DNA of 64,000 nt from Eubacterium sp. AF22-8LB. Lineage in GTDB: Bacteria > Bacillota_I > Bacilli_A > Erysipelotrichales > Erysipelotrichaceae. The translations under genes and the position numbers were made by a program. The first letter of the stretch is position 1. Each line of letters opens with the position of its first letter. The notes under the pieces were generated by a model. It did no database searches, was not told where the DNA came from, and worked only from the letters and a program-made list of their open reading frames with translations. The DNA is taken from the NCBI RefSeq assembly GCF_003458715.1, contig NZ_QRVI01000001.1:124001-188000 (forward strand), given 5' to 3'. Positions 42,788 through 52,239 of the stretch are shown here, one piece after another.

Positions 42788-44656
42788 ATGAATAAACAAA
42801 AGAAGCCTTTATACAGATATTACACAATTATATTAATTGTTATTATGGCTTTAAACTTTATCGTATTCCCTATGTTTCAACAATCAAGGCTTGAAACCAC
42901 AAACTACTCAGATTTCTTAAATAAAATTGAAGAAAAGAAGATTGATACCGTTCAAATTGAAGATCACAATATTTATTACACTTTAAAGAAAGACTCAACA
43001 GACAAAACTTATAAAACAGGTGTTATGAATGATTCAGATTTAGTCAATCGATTAGATAAATCCGGAGCTAAATTTGGACAAGTTTATCAAGAACAAATGA
43101 ATCCCATTCTATCGAGTCTAATTTCCTTTTTCTTACCATTAATCATTTTTTGGGCATTTGGATCATGGATGTTTAAGCGTATGCAAAAGAAAATGGGTGG
43201 AGATGATCAAATGTCATTTTCACAAGGTTCTGGTTTTGGCTTAGGCAATCTAGGAAAGAGCAATGCCAAAGTCTATGTTGGTGAACAAACAGGAAAAACA
43301 TTCAAGGATGTTGCTGGACAAGAAGAAGCGAAGGAAAACCTACAAGAAATTGTGGACTTCTTAAACAATCCAGCTAAATATAAAGAGATTGGTGCCAAAA
43401 TGCCTAAAGGAGCCTTATTAGTAGGTCCTCCTGGAACAGGTAAAACATTGCTTGCTAAAGCTGTTGCCGGTGAAGCTGGTGTTCCATTCTTCTCTATTTC
43501 AGGTAGTGAATTCGTAGAAATGTTTGTCGGTAGAGGAGCTGCTAAAGTGCGTGACCTATTCAAACAAGCTCGTGAAAAAGCACCATGCATCGTATTTATT
43601 GATGAAATTGACACCATTGGTAAAAAGCGTGATGGTGCAGGCATGAATGGTAATGATGAGCGTGAACAAACATTGAACCAGTTACTTGCTGAAATGGATG
43701 GATTTGATGGTTCCAAAGGCGTTGTATTGCTTGCCGCAACAAACCGTCCTGATTCACTAGATCCTGCTTTAACGCGTCCTGGTCGTTTTGATAGAAGAAT
43801 TCCTGTTGAACTCCCTGATCTTGCCGGTCGTGAAGCCATTCTTAAATTACATGCTAAAGACATCAAGTGCTCAAACAACATTGACTTTAACGTTATCGCT
43901 AGAGCTAGTGCAGGTGCCAGTGGTGCCGAACTTGCCAACATCATTAATGAAGGTGCTTTATTAGCCGTTCGTGACCATCGTAAAACAGTGGTTCAAAAAG
44001 ACTTAGAAGAAGCCATTGAAATCGTTATTGCGGGTGAACAAAAGAAAGGGGCTGTGATTTCAAATCGAGAAAGAATGATTGTTTCTTATCATGAAATAGG
44101 ACATGCTCTAGTCGCTGCCAAATGTAAAAATACGGCTCCCGTTCATAAGATTACAATTATCCCTCGTACAAAAGGGGCTTTGGGATACACTATGCAAGTA
44201 GAAGAAAATGAACAAAACCTATTATCAAAAGAAGAAGCTTTCCAAAAAATTATGGTGTATACAGGTGGTCGTTGTGCTGAAGAATTAATTTTTAATTCGA
44301 TCACAAGTGGAGCGAGCAACGATATTGAACAAGCCACTAAACTAGCCAGAGCCATGATTACACGATTAGGAATGTCTGATGAATTTGGTATGACAGCTTT
44401 AGAAACAGTAAACAACCAATATTTGGGTGGCGATACATCCTTAGCTTGTTCAAATGAAACAGCTACTAAGATTGATGAGGCAACCATCGCATTAATTAAA
44501 AAAGCACATGACGAGGCTTATCAAATTCTAGAAGACAACAAGATGAAGTTACATGAACTCGCCAAATTCTTATATGAAAGAGAAACTATTACAGGCGAAG
44601 AATTTATGTATATCTTAAATAAGCCAGCTGAAATATCAACAAAAGAAGAATACTAA
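42788..44656 (+). CDS. ftsH: ATP-dependent zinc metalloprotease FtsH
   Basis: A 622-residue membrane AAA protease degrading misfolded membrane and regulatory proteins. Two membrane segments (about 10-28 and 108-128) flank an extracytoplasmic domain. Walker A is GPPGTGKTLLA, Walker B IVFIDEIDTIG, the SRH region DPALTRPGRFDRR, and the zinc site HEIGHALVA. AAGGAGGA precedes the start. The CIRCE-like site predicts heat-shock induction through HrcA, less common for ftsH than CtsR or no control. Confidence 0.97.
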   Translation: MNKQKKPLYRYYTIILIVIMALNFIVFPMFQQSRLETTNYSDFLNKIEEKKIDTVQIEDHNIYYTLKKDSTDKTYKTGVMNDSDLVNRLDKSGAKFGQVYQEQMNPILSSLISFFLPLIIFWAFGSWMFKRMQKKMGGDDQMSFSQGSGFGLGNLGKSNAKVYVGEQTGKTFKDVAGQEEAKENLQEIVDFLNNPAKYKEIGAKMPKGALLVGPPGTGKTLLAKAVAGEAGVPFFSISGSEFVEMFVGRGAAKVRDLFKQAREKAPCIVFIDEIDTIGKKRDGAGMNGNDEREQTLNQLLAEMDGFDGSKGVVLLAATNRPDSLDPALTRPGRFDRRIPVELPDLAGREAILKLHAKDIKCSNNIDFNVIARASAGASGAELANIINEGALLAVRDHRKTVVQKDLEEAIEIVIAGEQKKGAVISNRERMIVSYHEIGHALVAAKCKNTAPVHKITIIPRTKGALGYTMQVEENEQNLLSKEEAFQKIMVYTGGRCAEELIFNSITSGASNDIEQATKLARAMITRLGMSDEFGMTALETVNNQYLGGDTSLACSNETATKIDEATIALIKKAHDEAYQILEDNKMKLHELAKFLYERETITGEEFMYILNKPAEISTKEEY

Positions 44657-44660
44657 GACA

Positions 44661-44695
44661 AAGGATGAAGATTATCTGAAATCTTCATCCTTTTT
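44661..44695. terminator. Bidirectional terminator between ftsH and the hybrid kinase
   Basis: AAGGATGAAGAT (44661-44672) and ATCTTCATCCTT (44681-44692) form a perfect stem with T's on the plus side. Confidence 0.85.
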
Positions 44696-47600
44696 ACATT
44701 GTTTTAAAGCTTCAATCAGCTTTGTTTCATCCAAAGGCTTAGCCAAATGCATATTCATACCTGCTAATTTACTATTCATTATGTCTTCTACAAATGCATT
44801 CGCACTCATCGCAATGATTGGAATTGTCTTTGCATCCAATCGTTTTAAAGCACGAATCTTTCTTGTCGCATCTAAACCATTTATTTTTGGCATCATGATA
44901 TCCATAAGAATAAAATCAAATTCATTTACTTCACTCTTTTCAAATAAATCTATTACTTCTTGACCATCTTTTGCACATACAACCTGAATACTATTACGTT
45001 CTAACATATATTCAACGATTTCCATATTCAAGTCGTTATCTTCTGCCACTAGCACGCATAAACCTTCTAACGATATTTGTTGATTCCTATTATTTTTGTT
45101 TTCAATTGATTTTCCTAACTTAAAAGGAATCTGAATATAGACAGTTGTACCTACTCCCTTTTCACTTTCCAATTGAATATTTCCATGCATATACTCCACA
45201 AGCTTTTTGGCAATAGACAAACCAAGACCTGTACCTTGATATGTGGATTTACTAGAACTATCTTCTTGCGCAAATAAATCAAAGGCATGTTGAATAAAAT
45301 CTTGACTCATTCCGATACCATTATCTTTACATCTAAATTCTAAAAGCGATGTCGAATCATCTAAACATTTCTCATTCATCCATACATGAATTTCTCCATT
45401 TTCTGGTGTAAATTTAACGGCATTTTGTACAACTATCGATAATATTCGTGAAAGATATATTGGAAATCCCCTAAAACTTGAATGACTCAATTGACCTTCA
45501 TACCAATCCAAAACATATTGAATATTCTTTTCTTGTGCCAATTGTTGTGCATCAATATTCATGTTTCCTAATAATTTAGTAATATCAAAATCAACTTCTT
45601 CCTCTGTAAAATTATCACTTTCTAAATCATTCATATCCAAAACATCATTGACTAAAGAAATCAAATAATTTAACGACTGATGAATCTTATTTCGAGTAAT
45701 TTTTTGTAATTCTAAATCCTTTGGATTTTGATCTGCAATATGAAGCATACCCGCAATACCATTTAATGGCGTACGCATATCATGAGACATACTCTGTAAG
45801 AATCGCGTTTTTATTTTTGCCTCACGCTTTGCCTGTTCTGCTTCAAAGAATAAATTTAATTCTTTACGCTTTGTTTCACTAATTATACGAATTGTCGCAA
45901 TGGCTTGAATCGCTTTTCCGTTCGCATTTCTTTTGGAAACAATAATACGCAATTTATGCCAGTTGCCGTCCGCCATTCGATATTCAGCCAAAACATCTTC
46001 TTCTTTTTCAAGTTGTGAAGTTAATGTTTCTATATTCGCAAATTGATGGATGATATTTCGATATTCTCGTGCAACATCCTGTTCACATACATCAAACATT
46101 TTTTCAGATGCACACCCCGTTTTAGGAATAATGTCATTTCCTGAAATTTTTTCATATGTATCTGTTTCAAAATCAACTTTATAAATTGAACTATAACTTT
46201 TCGCAATTGTAGAAATCGTTTCATTACTCCTTTTTATTTCCTCTAAGGCATTCTGCAACCTTTTCTGCGTTGCTTTTTCTTTTTTGATAATATCATCAAT
46301 ATAACGGAACCCAAGTAATGCGTGACACGACTTTTCATCTTCACTTACCTTAACAACTTTCGTTTCAAAATATTGATGATTTTGCGCATTTGGATAACAA
46401 CGATAATTCTGCGTTAGACTCACTTGTGTTTTTAACAAGGATTTTAAATTATCACGAGAAAACCACCATAAAAACTCAGGCTGCTCATCTTTAGGAATAT
46501 AACGCATCGCATATTGATAAGCATATTCATAAAAATCTTTATACTCTAAACAACTTTTTATTAATTCACTCGCATTGGTTTCATCCTGAATATGAACAGA
46601 TTCAAATTTACCACTGTTAACTTCCAAATAATAGATAGCCGTAAAGTCAGAGCTTAGACTTTCTAGAATTTGTTTTTCTTCTTCCAATCGATCATTTCTT
46701 TCTTTTTCATGCTCAACAATGTCATTCACCAATTTAAAGCCCAATACAAAATCATCTGTCTCTTCCGATATCTGCGCAAAACAAGCCTGGAAATAATCTA
46801 TTTTTCCATTAAATTTTCTTTGAAAAACAACCGGATATACTTTTTCTGTCTTGATTCGTTCCCGAACGACACGATAATTCACATTTCTTAAAAAATCCTC
46901 TCGATCTTCTTCACAAACATATTCTGAAGCATATTTCTCCATGCTCTTTTGATAATTATTTTCTTTGGCAAACTCCTCGATTGCTTCTTGAGCAATATGA
47001 TCACCTTTTTTTGTTTGTTGATACAACTCAATCGTTAAATCATGATTGATCACCCATACCGTGACATATTCATAACTCAAACCAGAAATAAAACGCTGTT
47101 GAAGAAGGTTTTTTTCCTTATGCTTTTGAATATCAATAAGGAATCCACAAACACTTACTATCTTTCCTTTTTCATTTAAAACAGGCTTTCCAATTGCACG
47201 ATACCAACGATACTGTTGTTCTTTGTTTTGAAGTCGAAATTCCGCTTCATAGGTTGCCTCAGGATCTTTAAGTATATGTATCTCTTTCAATTCTGCTCTT
47301 ACACTATCCACATCTTGCGGATGCATATGCTCCCACAATCTCACAAATGGAATTCGCGCCTCATTTGTTAGTCCATAAAGCATTTCAGACAGACTTTCAC
47401 TACTTATAAACTCTACTGGTTTTTCATTATTATCAAACCGAATACGATAACGAGCCTCACCTAATTCTCCATATAGTGCATCTTCACTGTCTTCATTTGT
47501 ATAAACCCATATAGAAGTATTCTCATCATTATCTGAATACCGATCAATTTTCAGACGAATCAAGGTACCATCCTTTTTACGATACGTAACATTCACTTGA

Positions 47601-47875
47601 TTTCCAGAAGACAAAATATTATATACATAATCATAGTCCAAGACTCGATCAATCACTTCTTGATAATCACAAGCTACATAATAATCTCGATATAATCGCA
47701 TCGCCTCTGAATAGGAACCTTTTGTGTCTTTGGCAAAAGCACGAAATGCTTCTGGAGCTAAAATATCACGAAAAATATCTGTACTTCGATCTAAAATATA
47801 AACCGCTGCATATTTAGGTGCTATTAATCGCAAAAAATTTTCGGCATCTCTTTTTTCTTGAAGAAGTTGATTCAT
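44672..47875 (-). CDS. PAS-domain hybrid sensor histidine kinase/response regulator
   Basis: A 1067-residue cytoplasmic-looking protein with no clear membrane segments. Several PAS-like sensor modules fill residues 1 to about 680 (for example ISSESLSEMLYGL and YRWYRAIGKPVL). HisKA carries the phosphorylated His in SMSHDMRTPLNGI, the HATPase has NAVKFTPENGEIHVW and GTGLGLSIAKKLV, and residues about 936-1067 are a receiver with LMDIMMPKINGLD. No separate output regulator or Hpt protein is nearby, so its target is unknown. GGGAGGT precedes the start. Confidence 0.92.
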   Translation of the reverse strand: MNQLLQEKRDAENFLRLIAPKYAAVYILDRSTDIFRDILAPEAFRAFAKDTKGSYSEAMRLYRDYYVACDYQEVIDRVLDYDYVYNILSSGNQVNVTYRKKDGTLIRLKIDRYSDNDENTSIWVYTNEDSEDALYGELGEARYRIRFDNNEKPVEFISSESLSEMLYGLTNEARIPFVRLWEHMHPQDVDSVRAELKEIHILKDPEATYEAEFRLQNKEQQYRWYRAIGKPVLNEKGKIVSVCGFLIDIQKHKEKNLLQQRFISGLSYEYVTVWVINHDLTIELYQQTKKGDHIAQEAIEEFAKENNYQKSMEKYASEYVCEEDREDFLRNVNYRVVRERIKTEKVYPVVFQRKFNGKIDYFQACFAQISEETDDFVLGFKLVNDIVEHEKERNDRLEEEKQILESLSSDFTAIYYLEVNSGKFESVHIQDETNASELIKSCLEYKDFYEYAYQYAMRYIPKDEQPEFLWWFSRDNLKSLLKTQVSLTQNYRCYPNAQNHQYFETKVVKVSEDEKSCHALLGFRYIDDIIKKEKATQKRLQNALEEIKRSNETISTIAKSYSSIYKVDFETDTYEKISGNDIIPKTGCASEKMFDVCEQDVAREYRNIIHQFANIETLTSQLEKEEDVLAEYRMADGNWHKLRIIVSKRNANGKAIQAIATIRIISETKRKELNLFFEAEQAKREAKIKTRFLQSMSHDMRTPLNGIAGMLHIADQNPKDLELQKITRNKIHQSLNYLISLVNDVLDMNDLESDNFTEEEVDFDITKLLGNMNIDAQQLAQEKNIQYVLDWYEGQLSHSSFRGFPIYLSRILSIVVQNAVKFTPENGEIHVWMNEKCLDDSTSLLEFRCKDNGIGMSQDFIQHAFDLFAQEDSSSKSTYQGTGLGLSIAKKLVEYMHGNIQLESEKGVGTTVYIQIPFKLGKSIENKNNRNQQISLEGLCVLVAEDNDLNMEIVEYMLERNSIQVVCAKDGQEVIDLFEKSEVNEFDFILMDIMMPKINGLDATRKIRALKRLDAKTIPIIAMSANAFVEDIMNSKLAGMNMHLAKPLDETKLIEALKQCKKDEDFR

Positions 47876-47965
47876 TGAAATACCTCCCTCATATTGATAC
47901 TTTAATTATAAATGACTATTTAATTTTTGCCTATTTTAAAATAAAAAATCTAACCAAAAAAGAAA

Positions 47966-47984
47966 AGAAGCAAAATTTGCTTCT
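47966..47984 (-). terminator. Terminator of the DAHP synthase gene
   Basis: AGAAGCAAA/TTTGCTTCT hairpin two bases after the stop, with TTTTCTTTTTT on the minus strand. Confidence 0.8.
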
Positions 47985-47985
47985 C

Positions 47986-49017
47986 TTAATCACATAGATT
48001 ATATAAATCTAAAATCAACTGTTCTGTTTTTTCCCAGCCAAGACAAGGATCTGTGATTGACTTTCCATACACATCTCCATCTGTTGGCTGATTTCCGTCT
48101 TCTAAATAACTCTCAATCATCAAGCCCTTCACTAGCTTTTTGATATCTTCCGATTTACTTCTAGAATGCATAACATCCTTGGCAATACGAATCTGCTCTA
48201 AATATTGTTTATTTGAATTCGAGTGATTACAATCTACAATGCAAGCCGGATTTTTTAAATCAGATTTTTCATATAAGTGAATCAACTCCATCAAATCTTC
48301 ATAGTGATAATTCGCATGCGCATGATTGAACTTATCCACATATCCTCTTAAAATCGCATGAGCCAATGGATTTCCATCTGTCTGTACTTCCCAGCCACGG
48401 TATACAAATCTTTGATCGGCTTGCGCTGCCACAATAGAATTCATCATAACTGTAAGATCTCCACCTGTTGGATTCTTCATTCCAGCAGGAATTCCTACAC
48501 CACTAGCCACAATACGATGCTGTTGATTCTCCACACTTCGTGCACCTATCGCAACATATCCTAATAAATCTGATAAATACGCATGATTTTCTGGATACAA
48601 CATCTCTTCTGCACAAGTAAAACCAGTTTGTGTTACAACATCTGTATGCAGCTTACGAATCGCAATGATTCCCTTCAACATATCCTCTTTGGAATGTGGA
48701 TCTGGCTGATGCAACATTCCCTTATATCCAACACCTTTTGTACGAGGTTTATTGGTGTAAACACGTGGAATCATAAAAATCTTATCTTTAACTTTTTCTT
48801 GTAATACAGCCAAACGATTCATATAGTCTAAAACCGCATCTTCGCGATCTGCACTACAAGGACCAATAATTAAAATTAAACGATCATCTTTTCCAGTAAA
48901 AATATCTTCAATTTCTTGATCTCTTTGTTTCTTAATTTTCTGCACCTTATAAGGCAAAGGAAATTCCTTTTTCAAATCTTCTGGAGTTGGTAACTCCTGT
49001 ATCTTCTTCATATCCAT
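47986..49017 (-). CDS. aroF: 3-deoxy-7-phosphoheptulonate (DAHP) synthase
   Basis: About 343 residues, AroF/G/H (type I alpha) class: LIIGPCSADREDAVLDYM, FMIPRVYTNKPRTKGVGYKG, GARSVENQQHR and IVDCNHSN. First step of the shikimate pathway, from PEP and erythrose 4-phosphate. AAAGAGGG fits best with the ATG at 49017. Isoenzyme (Phe-, Tyr- or Trp-sensitive) cannot be told. Stands alone from other aro genes. Confidence 0.94.
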   Translation of the reverse strand: MDMKKIQELPTPEDLKKEFPLPYKVQKIKKQRDQEIEDIFTGKDDRLILIIGPCSADREDAVLDYMNRLAVLQEKVKDKIFMIPRVYTNKPRTKGVGYKGMLHQPDPHSKEDMLKGIIAIRKLHTDVVTQTGFTCAEEMLYPENHAYLSDLLGYVAIGARSVENQQHRIVASGVGIPAGMKNPTGGDLTVMMNSIVAAQADQRFVYRGWEVQTDGNPLAHAILRGYVDKFNHAHANYHYEDLMELIHLYEKSDLKNPACIVDCNHSNSNKQYLEQIRIAKDVMHSRSKSEDIKKLVKGLMIESYLEDGNQPTDGDVYGKSITDPCLGWEKTEQLILDLYNLCD

Positions 49018-49077
49018 ATTCAACATCCCTCTTTAATCACCCTTTGACAATATCATATTCTTGCATGTTTTTCAAAA

Positions 49078-49587
49078 TTAGATACGATTTAATCGATATT
49101 CCAAGATGTAATCATCCATGATGAAGTCATTTCCTATATCTGTCTGTACAGAATCGATCCATTGAAAGCCAAACTTCTCATATACAGCTAGACTATGTTT
49201 ATTATATTTGTTGCAAGTCAAATAAATAGATGGGTAACAATACTTTTCTGCCTGTTTCTTTACATACTCAAACATTTTAGATGCATAGTGCTTTCCTCTA
49301 GCTGAATCCTTTAAATACAGCTTTGACAAGAATAAACGATCCGGCTGATTCTGCAAACCAATATATCCAACTAACTCATCACCTTCATACACCTTATGAT
49401 AATGATACTGCTGATGTTTTACTTGGTCTTGCATGGCATCAAAACTCTGAAACTTATCTACCATATAATCAATTTGTGCTTCTGAAATGATTCCAGGAAA
49501 AAATTCATGCCAAATCTTTTCGGCAAGAATAGCTACTTCTTTTAAATCTTTTTCATTCTTACACTCTACAATATTAATACTTTTCAT
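49078..49587 (-). CDS. GNAT family N-acetyltransferase
   Basis: A 169-residue single-domain acetyltransferase with the acetyl-CoA loop SARGKHYASKMF and the typical NKHSLAVYEKFGF near the end. GAAGGTG supports ATG 49587. It overlaps the end of the nitroreductase gene by 14 bp and is likely co-transcribed. Substrate unknown. Confidence 0.85.
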   Translation of the reverse strand: MKSINIVECKNEKDLKEVAILAEKIWHEFFPGIISEAQIDYMVDKFQSFDAMQDQVKHQQYHYHKVYEGDELVGYIGLQNQPDRLFLSKLYLKDSARGKHYASKMFEYVKKQAEKYCYPSIYLTCNKYNKHSLAVYEKFGFQWIDSVQTDIGNDFIMDDYILEYRLNRI

Positions 49588-50074
49588 AATGCACCTTCGA
49601 ACTATCAAATTTATCTTTTACAGCCTCTTCTTGATCAATATATCCAAATGAAATCATCCACATTGGAACAATTCCCTTAGGCAGTTTAAAATATTGGTTT
49701 AAAGCCAAATAACGCTCTTCGTTCGGATACACACCCAGCCAGCATGAACCAATACCCAAGCTTTTTGCTTCAACCAACATATTCTCTGTAGCTGCTGCCA
49801 AATCTTGTTGACAATAATCCAAACTATCATTCTTATTTTTATCCGCACAAACAACCATTCCCATAGCTGCATCTTTTAGAAAGGATGCATAGGGTGTCAT
49901 TTGACTTAAATCCTTTAATGTATCTTTATTCTCAACAACAATAAACTGCCAAGGCTGACTATTTCTAGCACTAGGAGCACTAAATGCCGCCTTTAAAATT
50001 AAATCAATCTCTTCTTTCTTTAATGATTCTTGTTTATATTTTCTTATACTTGTACGATTAAAAATTGCGTCCAT
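49574..50074 (-). CDS. Nitroreductase family protein
   Basis: A 166-residue FMN-dependent oxidoreductase. RTSIRKYKQESLKKEEID at the start, SAPSARNSQPWQF for FMN binding, and LGIGSCWLGVYPNEERY. Likely reduces nitro or quinone compounds with NAD(P)H; a homodimer. Near the minimum length for the family. Divergent from the M32 peptidase gene, with a short shared control region. Confidence 0.9.
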   Translation of the reverse strand: MDAIFNRTSIRKYKQESLKKEEIDLILKAAFSAPSARNSQPWQFIVVENKDTLKDLSQMTPYASFLKDAAMGMVVCADKNKNDSLDYCQQDLAAATENMLVEAKSLGIGSCWLGVYPNEERYLALNQYFKLPKGIVPMWMISFGYIDQEEAVKDKFDSSKVHYEKY

Positions 50075-50181
50075 ACTCTTTACTCCTTTTTATGTATTAT
50101 ATCATCATTTTGAAAATTCGCTTTCATTATATAATGACTATTTTTTTCTTTGTGTTACAATACAAGCAGGAGGATTTAACC

Positions 50182-51678
50182 ATGTTAAAATTTGAACCAT
50201 TCTATCAAGAATACGAAAGAACATTAGATGCCTTCTCATTGGCATTCTCAACAATCTATTTTGAACAAATGACAATTGCGCCAAAGAAAGGAATTCCTTA
50301 TTCAAATGAAATGTTGTCTAGACTATCTAAACAAGCATTCATCATTGAAAATAATCCAGAAACAATCAAAAAGATCAAGGAATACGCAAAAACATTGCCA
50401 GAAGGAAGTTTGGAAAAGAAAGAAGTCGACTATCGTCTTGAATCCTTAGCTCAATCTGAAAATATTCCTAGTGATGTATACGCAAATTATGTAAAAGTTA
50501 AAGCCGATAGCGAATTAGCTTGGCACGAAGCTAAAGAAGCGGATAACTATGAACATTTCAAACCTCATTTACAAGCAATCATGAAAGAGACTTTACACCT
50601 TTTAGAATATGACCCTAAGTTTAATGGAAACAATGCATATGATGTATTGTTAGACCGTTACGAAAAAGGAATGACACAAGAAAAATATGACGCATTCTTT
50701 AATAATGTAAAAGAAAAATTGGTTCCATTAATTCATGAAATTCAAAACAAGCCACAAATCAATGATGACTTACTTCATGAAACTTATGCAGTGGATCGCC
50801 AAGAAAAATTTATGGATGTTATTTGTGACTTCATGAAAGTAGATTTTGGTAAAGTATACCTTTCAACGACAGAACACCCATTCACAGATTTCTTCTCAAG
50901 CAACGATACTCGTATCACAACACACTACTATCCAGATCAATTCTTAAGTGCTATCCTTTCAACTGTACACGAATATGGACACGCTCTTTATGGACTACAA
51001 ATGGATCCTGCCTTTGAAGGAACCATGCTAACGCAAGCTGTAGGTTCGGCTGCACACGAATCGCAATCTCGTTTTTTAGAAAACCACGTTGGTAGAAGTC
51101 ACGCATTCTGGCAAGCCAATTATGATCAATTAGTAAATTTATTCCCAGAATTCAAAGATGTGTCTGTTGACGAGTTAGTAAACATGATCAACAAGACAGA
51201 ATGTGCTTTGATTCGTACAGAAGCGGATGAATTAACATACCCATTACACATTATGATTCGTTATGAAATCGAAAAAGAAATTGCGAAAGGCAACATAGAC
51301 TATGATAAGCTACCAGAACTATGGGCCGATAAATACGAAGAATATTTAGGTGTTCGTCCTGCAAACTATAAAGAAGGTGTCTTACAAGATATGCACTGGT
51401 CTACAGGCTATTTAGGATACTTCCCAACATACGCATTGGGTAGTGCTTATGCCGCACAATTGTATGCAACAATGGAAAAACAATTTGATGTAGAAGAAGC
51501 CCTATTAACAAATCACTTTGAAAAAATCACAAACTGGTTAAAAGACAATGTACACCATTATGCCGCAAGTAAATCTATGGCTGAAATAGTAGAAGAAGTA
51601 AGTGGTGAACCATTCAATCCAGACTATTACACAGATTATTTAATCAAAAAATACAAGAAATTATACAATCTAGACTAA
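50182..51678 (+). CDS. M32 carboxypeptidase (Taq type)
   Basis: A 498-residue zinc carboxypeptidase. The zinc site is VHEYGHALYGLQ, with the third ligand Glu in AAHESQSRFLENH; DVLLDRYEKGMT and MHWSTGYLGYFPTYALGSAYAA are family blocks. The start at 50182 follows AGGAGGATT; the longer frame upstream is not supported. Cytoplasmic, trims C-terminal residues from peptides. Confidence 0.95.
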   Translation: MLKFEPFYQEYERTLDAFSLAFSTIYFEQMTIAPKKGIPYSNEMLSRLSKQAFIIENNPETIKKIKEYAKTLPEGSLEKKEVDYRLESLAQSENIPSDVYANYVKVKADSELAWHEAKEADNYEHFKPHLQAIMKETLHLLEYDPKFNGNNAYDVLLDRYEKGMTQEKYDAFFNNVKEKLVPLIHEIQNKPQINDDLLHETYAVDRQEKFMDVICDFMKVDFGKVYLSTTEHPFTDFFSSNDTRITTHYYPDQFLSAILSTVHEYGHALYGLQMDPAFEGTMLTQAVGSAAHESQSRFLENHVGRSHAFWQANYDQLVNLFPEFKDVSVDELVNMINKTECALIRTEADELTYPLHIMIRYEIEKEIAKGNIDYDKLPELWADKYEEYLGVRPANYKEGVLQDMHWSTGYLGYFPTYALGSAYAAQLYATMEKQFDVEEALLTNHFEKITNWLKDNVHHYAASKSMAEIVEEVSGEPFNPDYYTDYLIKKYKKLYNLD

Positions 51679-51680
51679 GA

Positions 51681-51706
51681 AGAAGTGAGTAACATCACTT
51701 CTTTTT
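51681..51706 (+). terminator. Terminator after the M32 peptidase gene
   Basis: AGAAGTGA (51681-51688) pairs with TCACTTCT (51695-51702), followed by TTTT. Confidence 0.85.
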
Positions 51707-51716
51707 CATTCATTTA

Positions 51717-51956
51717 TTATTCCTTTGAAAAATCCGACAAATCAATAGCCGAAGAAACATCTCCACGTTTAAAATTACTTACTGCACGGTCCATATCTGC
51801 CAAAGTTCTAGATGAAATGCTCTTTGGCACTGACAATTCACGAGGTTCGAGAATAATACAACCATTTCCATATTCTTTAACATTGTAATATTGATAAGTC
51901 ACTCCTCTAAGAGTAATTCTTTTTTTGTTATCCAAATGCGCAACATAATCCTTCAT
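51717..51956 (-). CDS. Small AbrB-like/orphan antitoxin-like protein
   Basis: 79 residues, starting after TTGGAGGTG. The N-terminal AHLDNKKRITLRG looks like a swapped-hairpin AbrB DNA-binding fold, and RTLADMDRAVSNFKRGDVSS a C-terminal helix seen in antitoxins. No toxin gene lies next to it: the neighbour on one side is the M32 peptidase and on the other a short remnant. Function is inferred from the fold resemblance only. Confidence 0.6.
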   Translation of the reverse strand: MKDYVAHLDNKKRITLRGVTYQYYNVKEYGNGCIILEPRELSVPKSISSRTLADMDRAVSNFKRGDVSSAIDLSDFSKE

Positions 51957-52150
51957 TATCAACACCTCCAATTCAAACATCAACATAAGCATTCCCATCT
52001 TTTATTATTAAAATATGCAATATTCTATTCTCTGTCAATCTTCTTTTACTTGTTCATTATCATTAAGAAGGATTGTATGCAACAATAAGAAAACAAATTC
52101 ATTTATTGATTAGTATGGGTAGAATGGTTAAAAAAAACTGATCAAATAGA

Positions 52151-52225
52151 ATGAAAAAAGAAGGTCAAATCAGTCAACATGGTAAAGGTAAATATACATT
52201 CTATATACTAAAAGAAAAGAAGTGA
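52151..52225 (+). pseudogene. 24-codon remnant, C-terminus of a winged-helix/AlbA-type protein
   Basis: MKKEGQISQHGKGKYTFYIL and a basic tail resemble the end of AlbA_2 (Schlafen-like) or RecG-related ATP-binding proteins, where a winged helix ends in this way. Upstream (52090-52150) more helix-like codons are broken by stops. It is probably debris, not a working gene. Confidence 0.3.
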
Positions 52226-52237
52226 TTATTCACTTCT
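52218..52237 (-). terminator. Terminator of panE
   Basis: AGAAGTGA TTAT TCACTTCT, perfect 8-bp stem; the minus strand continues TTTTCTTTT. Confidence 0.8.
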
Positions 52238-52239
52238 CT

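Noticed and set aside
43273..43944. 223-codon frame antisense to ftsH
   Set aside because: A shadow frame caused by codon bias of ftsH; no start signal or independent function.
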